Shown here one piece after another: positions 59,109 through 64,000 of a stretch of DNA of 64,000 nt. Under the pieces are notes generated by a model that worked only from the letters and a program-made list of their open reading frames with translations, was not told the DNA's origin and ran no database searches. The DNA comes from Candidatus Gastranaerophilales bacterium (GTDB lineage Bacteria > Cyanobacteriota > Vampirovibrionia > Gastranaerophilales > Gastranaerophilaceae): contig CALUVH010000008.1 in assembly GCA_944324175.1 (NCBI GenBank), positions 1-64,000 of the forward strand. The letters are read 5' to 3'. The position numbers were made by a program, and so were the translations under genes. Position 1 is the stretch's first letter, and every line of letters starts with the position of its first letter.

Positions 59109-60161
59109 TTATTTTGTTTTAATATACATGCAGTCCCCGTAGCTGAAAAAACGATATTTATTTTTAATCGCTTCTTCATAAGCTTTGAATATGAAATCTT
59201 TCCCTGCAAGTGCACTTACGAGCATTAGTAGTGTCGATTTCGGTAAGTGAAAGTTTGTAATGAGGTTATCTATCACCTTAAATTCATAAGGAGGGTAGAT
59301 AAACAATCGTGATTCATCGTGACATGCTTTTATCTCTCCATATTTTGCAAAAGCTGTCTCAAGTGTCCTCACTGTCGTTGTACCGACTGCAATAATTTTT
59401 TTACCTGATTTTTTTGACTGATTAATCACGTTTGCTGTAGATTCGGTTATTTCAAAAGTTTCAGCATGCATTTTATGCTCAAGAATATTCTCGCACTTTA
59501 CAGGTCGAAAAGTACCAAGTCCTACATTTAGGGTTACGTATGCTATTTCAACTCCTTTTTCTTTGAGTCGGCTTAGAATTTCGTCTGTAAAATGTAACCC
59601 TGCTGTCGGGGCTGCGACTGAACCTTCATCTTTTGCATAGACAGTTTGGTATCTTTCAAAATCAAGTTTTTTTATGTCCTCATTTTGAAGTTTTCTTTCA
59701 ATGTATGGAGGTAGTGGAATATTTCCGTTTCTATGCAGTACATCAAGGACATTTCCTTCATATATCAATTCTACAATCCAACCGCCGTCTTCTTCTGTTT
59801 TGCTGAGTGCTTTGACTGAAAGCTCATTACTTATTTTGATTAAGGTATTTTCTTTTATCCTTTTTGATGGCTTAATTAGGGTTTCCCATTTTTTTCCTTC
59901 GAGTTGTTTTAAAAGAAACACTTCGATTTTTGCGCCCGTACCTTCTTTTTCTCCATAAAGCCTTGCAGGTAGTACTTTTGTATTGTTTAGTACAAGTAAG
60001 CTGTTAGAGTCTATTATGTCTGCGATATCGTAAAAATGCTTATGAGTTATGCTTTTGTTTTTCGTATCAAGTATAAGCATTTTGGAGTTTTCTCTTTTAT
60101 CCGCTGGTAATTGAGCGATTAGTTCTTCGGGTAAATTGTAGTCAAATTCAGATAGTAACAT
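59109..60161 (-). CDS. queA: S-adenosylmethionine:tRNA ribosyltransferase-isomerase
   Basis: It transfers the ribosyl part of SAM to preQ1 in tRNA during queuosine synthesis. Signatures: FDYNLPEELIAQLP at the start, LVLNNTKVLPARLYG near residue 55, GSVAAPTAGLHFTDEIL near residue 180, YVTLNVGLGTFRPV near residue 210 and TNFHLPKSTLLMLVSALAG near residue 305. Length 350 is normal. AAAGGG lies upstream. No other que gene is in the window. Confidence 0.96.
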   Translation of the reverse strand: MLLSEFDYNLPEELIAQLPADKRENSKMLILDTKNKSITHKHFYDIADIIDSNSLLVLNNTKVLPARLYGEKEGTGAKIEVFLLKQLEGKKWETLIKPSKRIKENTLIKISNELSVKALSKTEEDGGWIVELIYEGNVLDVLHRNGNIPLPPYIERKLQNEDIKKLDFERYQTVYAKDEGSVAAPTAGLHFTDEILSRLKEKGVEIAYVTLNVGLGTFRPVKCENILEHKMHAETFEITESTANVINQSKKSGKKIIAVGTTTVRTLETAFAKYGEIKACHDESRLFIYPPYEFKVIDNLITNFHLPKSTLLMLVSALAGKDFIFKAYEEAIKNKYRFFSYGDCMYIKTK

Positions 60162-60179
60162 TTTTTATTTCCCTTTTAT

Positions 60180-60214
60180 AAAAATCCCCTCGACTTTATT
60201 GCGAGGGGATTTTT
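60180..60214 (-). terminator. Terminator after yidC
   Basis: A perfect 13-bp stem AAAAATCCCCTCG / CGAGGGGATTTTT with a 9-base loop lies 2 bases beyond the yidC stop, with a T-rich run on the minus strand. It separates yidC from queA transcription. Confidence 0.85.
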
Positions 60215-60215
60215 G

Positions 60216-61304
60216 CTATTCTTTGTTATCAACTTTTCTCGCACTTTTTAAATCATCATCTGCGATTACGTTCTTTTTCTTTAATTCTTCTGAGTCCATT
60301 TGTTTGTTGACTATTACAGTCTGTAAAATCTGTATCAGGTTACTGGTAATCAAATACAAAAGCACTCCGGCAGGTATCGGAATTATAATAAATGTGCCAA
60401 TAATCATTATAGGCATAAACGTGCCCATTGACTTTTGTATTGCCTGTTGTGCCGGATCAGCAGAAGCACTATTATTTTGTGATGCCATCATAATCTTCTG
60501 GGCTAGATACATCGTCAAGCCGAAAAGTGCTATTAATGCAAGGATATCCCAGTGGAATGATCTTTGTACAGCTTTAGATGGCACTGAAGCAACTAAAAGA
60601 CCTTCTTTTCTTTCAAAGTTGACTTTTTCCGTTTCTTTTGTATTTAGGTCAGTTATGCTCATTTCTGCATTTGCAATATTGTCAAGCTGGCTGAATTTTA
60701 AATCTAAATGATCCAAGCTCATTTTAAATTCGATATTTTCCCCAGGTACCAAGTCGCCTTGAATTTCCAATGATTTATTCGGCTTGTCAATTTTTACATT
60801 ATCTATTACTTCGTTATTTTTTAATACAACTTTGGCAGTTTTTCCGAGCACAAAGTTATCGTATTGTGATGCGCCCATAACACCGTCATTAGAAATACCA
60901 GCTGTTGCTCGAAGTGTTGTATCAAGCCTGTTGACAAACAAAAATGAAGTATCTCCGGCCATTTGAATAAATTGCGGACTCATCAATGCTGAATACAACA
61001 AAATGAATATTGGCATCTGGATTAGCAAAGGTAAGCATCCACCCATTGGATTGAATTTATGCTCTTTGTAAAATTCCATCATCTTTTGCTGCATTTTTTG
61101 CGGATCATTTTTATAACGATCCTGAATTGCCTTCATCTTTGGTTGAAGCGTTTGCATCATACGCATTGAGCGCTGCTGTGATACATTTAACGGCCACATT
61201 GCAAGTCTTACTATTATAGTTAATACAATTATTGCAATCCCGTAATTACCTACGAAATGAGCCAAACCTTTTAATAATTCTATGGTTAAAGTTGTAAAAT
61301 CCAC
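60216..61304 (-). CDS. yidC: Membrane protein insertase YidC/Oxa1
   Basis: It inserts proteins into the inner membrane. The start is a GTG at 61304 after AGGATTAGGGAAA. Conserved elements are VRLAMWPLNVSQQRSMRMMQTLQPKMKAIQ near residue 32, NPMGGCLPLLIQMPIFILLYSAL near residue 80 and the late helices LALIALFGLTMYLAQKIM and PAGVLLYLITSNLIQILQTVI. Between residues 115 and 215 is a beta-rich insertion, a periplasmic P1-like loop placed after helix 2 rather than at the N-terminus. Charged tail at the end. Confidence 0.94.
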   Translation of the reverse strand: MDFTTLTIELLKGLAHFVGNYGIAIIVLTIIVRLAMWPLNVSQQRSMRMMQTLQPKMKAIQDRYKNDPQKMQQKMMEFYKEHKFNPMGGCLPLLIQMPIFILLYSALMSPQFIQMAGDTSFLFVNRLDTTLRATAGISNDGVMGASQYDNFVLGKTAKVVLKNNEVIDNVKIDKPNKSLEIQGDLVPGENIEFKMSLDHLDLKFSQLDNIANAEMSITDLNTKETEKVNFERKEGLLVASVPSKAVQRSFHWDILALIALFGLTMYLAQKIMMASQNNSASADPAQQAIQKSMGTFMPIMIIGTFIIIPIPAGVLLYLITSNLIQILQTVIVNKQMDSEELKKKNVIADDDLKSARKVDNKE

Positions 61305-61435
61305 TTTCCCTAATCCTCTTTTAATCTACATGTTATTTATCATACGATAGTAATCGTAGCACAACAATATTTTATAAGCAAGTGCAAGGCTTTTGAATAC
61401 AAAAAAATACAGTCAGCCTGACTGTATTTAAAAAA

Positions 61436-61512
61436 TGGTCGGGATGACACGATTTGAACGTGCGACCCCCTCGTCCCAAGCGAGGTGCGCTACCAAGCTG
61501 CGCTACATCCCG
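61436..61512 (-). tRNA. tRNA-Pro (anticodon TGG)
   Basis: The minus strand begins CGGGATGTAGCGCAGCTTGG; the anticodon stem CCTCG/CGAGG holds loop CTTGGGA. It ends CCCGACCA, so the CCA is encoded, unlike in the two tRNA-Arg genes. Confidence 0.95.
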
Positions 61513-61625
61513 ACATTTATAAAATATTTTGTTTTCAACTGTCAACTCTTTAGCCGACATCTTTTACTCTATCTCAAACAATTTTTTACGTCAAGCGTTT
61601 GTTTAATTTTTTTTGTAAAAAATAA

Positions 61626-61652
61626 AAATAAGAGGTAAATCACCTCTTATTT
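61626..61652 (-). terminator. Terminator after rubredoxin gene
   Basis: A perfect 11-bp stem AAATAAGAGGT / ACCTCTTATTT with a 5-base loop, followed on the minus strand by TTATTTTT. It lies 11 bases after the rubredoxin stop. Confidence 0.8.
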
Positions 61653-61663
61653 TATTTGAAAAG

Positions 61664-61804
61664 TCAGTTTTCTTTTACCTGTTCAAACTCATCAGAACTT
61701 GCGAAACATACCGGACATTTCCAATCCTTTTCCAAGTCATCAAATTTCTTTCCTTCTTCGGTTTCATCATATATCCAACCGCATACTGTGCATTTGAATT
61801 TCAT
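61664..61804 (-). CDS. Rubredoxin-like protein
   Basis: A 46-residue protein with FKCTVCGWIYDETEEG at residues 3-18 and WKCPVCFASSDEFEQV near residue 29, the two CxxC knuckles that hold one iron. AAAGGAGGG precedes the ATG and a terminator follows, so it is a stand-alone gene. It is slightly shorter than classical rubredoxin (52-54). It probably carries electrons to an oxygen- or peroxide-reducing enzyme. Confidence 0.92.
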   Translation of the reverse strand: MKFKCTVCGWIYDETEEGKKFDDLEKDWKCPVCFASSDEFEQVKEN

Positions 61805-61836
61805 ATACCCTCCTTTTGTTAAAGTTTTTTACTTTC

Positions 61837-61866
61837 TTGAGTTAAGCATGCTTTTTATGTTATAAT
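61837..61866 (+). promoter_or_regulatory. Promoter of thioesterase-pseudouridine synthase-coaE operon
   Basis: TTGAGT at 61837-61842, 18 bases, then TATAAT at 61861-61866. The ATG at 61876 lies 9 bases after it, so the leader would be only about 3 bases; no ribosome site is present. Confidence 0.6.
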
Positions 61867-61875
61867 TCTGTTACT

Positions 61876-62298
61876 ATGAAACATATATTTGAACAAAAAG
61901 TTTTTTATTCCGACACCGATGCTTATGGTGTTGTCTGGCATGGTTCCTACCTTAGATGGTTAGAGATGGGACGCGTGCTTTTTTGCGAGCAGTTAGGATT
62001 TAATCTTGTAGATTTGGTCGAAAAAGATATTGTGCTTCCTGTTACAAATTTAAATGTTCGTTATAAAAAATCAGCAAAGCTTAACGATGAAATAATTATA
62101 GAAACTTGTATTACAAAATTCAATAATCTTGCGGTTACATTCAAGCAGGCTATTCGCTCAAAGCTCACCGGTGATGTTTTTATCGAGGCAGAAGTTGATG
62201 TGGTTGCAATTTCAAATGCGGGTAAGTTATACCGCAAGATGCCAGCAGTTTTAGCTGATGCTTTTAATGAGGAATTAAAATGTCCGGTACTCGCTTAA
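61876..62298 (+). CDS. Acyl-CoA thioesterase (YbgC/FadM, 4HBT family)
   Basis: The hot-dog fold signature YSDTDAYGVVWHGSYLRWLEMGR lies at residues 11-33, including the catalytic Asp. VTNLNVRYKKSAKLNDEIIIET near residue 57 and FIEAEVDVVAIS complete the fold. The 140-residue length is typical. It hydrolyses short or medium acyl-CoA thioesters. Its end overlaps the next gene by 19 bases, so the two are coupled. Confidence 0.92.
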   Translation: MKHIFEQKVFYSDTDAYGVVWHGSYLRWLEMGRVLFCEQLGFNLVDLVEKDIVLPVTNLNVRYKKSAKLNDEIIIETCITKFNNLAVTFKQAIRSKLTGDVFIEAEVDVVAISNAGKLYRKMPAVLADAFNEELKCPVLA

Positions 62299-63011
62299 AT
62301 AAATACATAGCATCTTCTGGTTTGTGTTCCCGTAGAAAAGCGGATGAGCTGATTGAAAGTGGTGTGGTCAACGTTAATGGCAAAATTATAAAAGAACTAG
62401 GCTACATTGTACAAGAAAAAGATAAAGTTTTTGTAAATCAAAAACTAGTCCGTCCCGCAAGGCATGAATATTACAAATTTTATAAACCCGCAGGGTACAT
62501 TACTACAAGTGATGATGAAAAAGGACGAAAAACCATTTATGATTTATTGCCAGAGAGTATGTACAGCCTCAAACCTGTCGGACGTCTGGATAAGGATTCT
62601 ACAGGTTTGTTAATCCTTACAAATGATGGTGAGCTTATTAATGAGTTAACTCACCCTTCTGTAAAAGTCCCTAAAATATATATTGTAACGATCGAATCGC
62701 GTATTCATCCTCATCAACTTCAAGAGATGGCGTCAGGCATAGAAATTGAAGAGGGCAAAATGGCTTATGCTGATGTTATGGTACTTGAAGCTGATAACCG
62801 CCATACCATGATGCAAATCACTCTTTACCAAGGACTAAACAGACAAATAAGAAAAATGTTTGAACACTTTGGCTATGAGGTTAAATCACTTAAAAGAATT
62901 CAGCATGCAACAATTTCTATTGAAGGGCTGCGTAGAGGTGAATTTAAGCCGATTAAACCTCAACAGATTAAAGAGTTACGTAATTTTTTAAATAGGATAT
63001 CTAAAAAATGA
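62280..63011 (+). CDS. Ribosomal large-subunit pseudouridine synthase (RluB/RsuA type)
   Basis: An S4 RNA-binding domain (RLNKYIASSGLCSRRKADELIESG) is followed by the synthase core with the catalytic Asp in VGRLDKDSTGLLILTNDGEL near residue 100 and the closing GLNRQIRKMFEHFGYEVKSLKRI near residue 187. The 243 residues fit RluB rather than RsuA, but the target base is not certain. GAGGAA precedes the ATG. Confidence 0.92.
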   Translation: MSGTRLNKYIASSGLCSRRKADELIESGVVNVNGKIIKELGYIVQEKDKVFVNQKLVRPARHEYYKFYKPAGYITTSDDEKGRKTIYDLLPESMYSLKPVGRLDKDSTGLLILTNDGELINELTHPSVKVPKIYIVTIESRIHPHQLQEMASGIEIEEGKMAYADVMVLEADNRHTMMQITLYQGLNRQIRKMFEHFGYEVKSLKRIQHATISIEGLRRGEFKPIKPQQIKELRNFLNRISKK

Positions 63012-63574
63012 GAATTGCAATAGCAGGGAATATTGCAGCCGGCAAATCTACCGTACAGAAAATTTTGCAAGACCTTGGTTATAAAGTTCTGGACACTGAT
63101 GTATGTGGACACAATGCGCTTAAACTTGAATGTGTAAAGGCTGAATTCGTAGACTATGATGTTTGGAATGGCGGTGAAATTTCGAGGAATAAGTTGGGTA
63201 AGCTGGTATTTGAAAATCCCGCTGTTAAGAAAAAATTAGAAAATATTGTACATCCTATTATCAAGGAAAATATTTTGGAATTTTTTACACAAAACAGGTC
63301 TGAGAATATCTTGTTTGTCGCCATACCTTTAATTTTTGAAACAAAAATGGAAGATATGTTTGATAAAATCGTTTTTATTTTTGCTGATGATGAATTACGT
63401 CTTAAAAGGCTAATTGCAAGAAATAATTACGATGAAAATTATGCTAAACTCAGAATTAATTCACAACTGAACCAAAAAGATAAGATGCAAATGTCTGATT
63501 ATGTTATTACCAATAATGACTCTATTGAAAAATTGAATTTACAAGTCAAAAGTCTGCTTGATAGATTAACTTAA
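63008..63574 (+). CDS. coaE: Dephospho-CoA kinase
   Basis: The last step of coenzyme A synthesis. The P-loop IAIAGNIAAGKSTVQKIL is at residues 3-20, followed by VLDTDVCGHNAL near residue 32, IVHPIIKENI near residue 81 and LFVAIPLIFETKMEDMFD near residue 99. The 188 residues are of normal length. It overlaps the pseudouridine synthase by 4 bases (ATGA) and converges with the CHAP-like gene, overlapping it by 4 bases. Confidence 0.95.
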   Translation: MRIAIAGNIAAGKSTVQKILQDLGYKVLDTDVCGHNALKLECVKAEFVDYDVWNGGEISRNKLGKLVFENPAVKKKLENIVHPIIKENILEFFTQNRSENILFVAIPLIFETKMEDMFDKIVFIFADDELRLKRLIARNNYDENYAKLRINSQLNQKDKMQMSDYVITNNDSIEKLNLQVKSLLDRLT

Positions 63575-63975
63575 GCACTAACCGGTACAAACACTCTTGC
63601 ATTGTTGGAATCTTTTACATGTTTGTTGACAAAATCACTTGCGGCTTTTCCATTTCCCAGTGCAACTTCGACATGCCCAAAGTCTTTACTATATCCAGCA
63701 TCACCTTGTGGGTATACTACAACGCATCCTGCAGGTAGTTTATCTATTTCGTTACCGGAAACTTTGATTTCTTTAAAGTTTGGGTTTTGACTTAGTATGT
63801 CCGCACATTGGTATGCATGTCCGCTTTCATAACTGCCGAGTCCCGTTTCCGCTATTGCGGATTTTACGGATCTTGCACAGTAACCTGTTGATTTTGAGTT
63901 TGCATGACTTAGCACCTCGTTTGCAAGTGCTTGACCTTTTTTGGGGTCATACCCAACCTGATTGAGTTCTGGCAT
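63571..63975 (-). CDS. CHAP/NlpC-like domain protein, 5' end possibly beyond window
   Basis: TGYCARSVKSAIAETG near residue 31 carries the candidate catalytic Cys; GCVVVYPQGDAGYSKDFGHVEVALGNGK near residue 83 carries the His. This is the CHAP amidase layout of peptidoglycan hydrolases. The ATG at 63975 has no ribosome site and the frame stays open to the right edge, so the true start may lie outside. A secretion signal is therefore not visible. Fold assignment is likely; activity is inferred. Confidence 0.72.
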   Translation of the reverse strand: MPELNQVGYDPKKGQALANEVLSHANSKSTGYCARSVKSAIAETGLGSYESGHAYQCADILSQNPNFKEIKVSGNEIDKLPAGCVVVYPQGDAGYSKDFGHVEVALGNGKAASDFVNKHVKDSNNARVFVPVSA

Positions 63976-64000
63976 TTTATTTTCAGTACTTATTTTTGCT

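Noticed and set aside
1-64000. CRISPR arrays, insertion sequences, rRNA genes, integrases or reverse transcriptases
   Set aside because: No regularly spaced repeats, transposase or integrase motifs, rRNA sequence or reverse-transcriptase core (such as the YxDD box in a suitable frame) was seen on either strand.

Overview
The window reads as a chromosomal segment of a low-GC, Gram-negative-type gut bacterium. It most resembles the non-photosynthetic relatives of Cyanobacteria (Melainabacteria/Vampirovibrionia, order Gastranaerophilales). Reasons are the many prepilin-like proteins with an FTLAEVLIT-type N-terminus, a radical SAM/DUF2344 gene followed by RNase E/G, an MlaE-type outer-membrane lipid transporter, lipoproteins and prepilins alongside a peptidoglycan gene cluster, and no photosynthesis gene. 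The placement is inference from recalled families, not from a search. No transposase, integrase, reverse transcriptase, CRISPR array or rRNA was seen.

Layout. 1-1160: a prepilin with a lectin-like C-terminus, cut by or near the window edge. 1160-9850: RNase PH, small Zn-ribbon and membrane proteins, a PHP hydrolase, the radical SAM/DUF2344 protein, RNase E/G and two small envelope proteins. 9860-18220: a ketopantoate reductase-like enzyme, an HD-GYP protein, a prepilin fused to head repeats and an S74 chaperone domain, an Na+:alanine symporter, family 4 uracil-DNA glycosylase, an alternative sigma factor, a thioredoxin-like protein and FolE2. 18290-23300: an M49-like peptidase, RlmH, MscS, an unrecognised membrane protein with a possible attenuator leader, and DUF167. 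23370-33910: RelA/SpoT, a histidine kinase, a response regulator, a degenerate GspE-type ATPase, MlaE, IlvE, a short HtrA-like protease and a glycosyltransferase. 33870-41990: folC-murG-ftsW-murD-mraY-murF facing away from rplU-rpmA. 42050-48570: two modules, each a prepilin gene divergent from a small helix-turn-helix gene, around two alcohol dehydrogenases and a GNAT-like protein. 48570-57380: a flippase-like protein, rpmE, thyX, a cysteine-cluster protein, a small accessory segment between two tRNA-Arg genes, an LCP-family protein and mgtE. 57380-64000: a second lectin-like prepilin with an unusual leader, queA, yidC, tRNA-Pro, rubredoxin, a thioesterase-pseudouridine synthase-coaE operon and a CHAP-like protein.

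The most unusual content is the prepilin set. There are four prepilins with large C-terminal domains. In three of them the extreme C-terminus has the codon make-up expected of a hypermutated C-type-lectin tail, as in targets of diversity-generating retroelements. A fifth carries a trimeric-adhesin-like head and an S74 chaperone. Two have extended or duplicated leader segments, one has a G11 tract in its leader, and two are paired with divergent small HTH genes. Together they suggest a variable surface or pilus-tip display system.

A second theme is transcription start architecture. At least ten genes lack a Shine-Dalgarno sequence and have their ATG exactly six bases after a -10 hexamer, so they are probably translated from leaderless mRNAs. 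Other genes in the same window have strong GGAGG-type sites.
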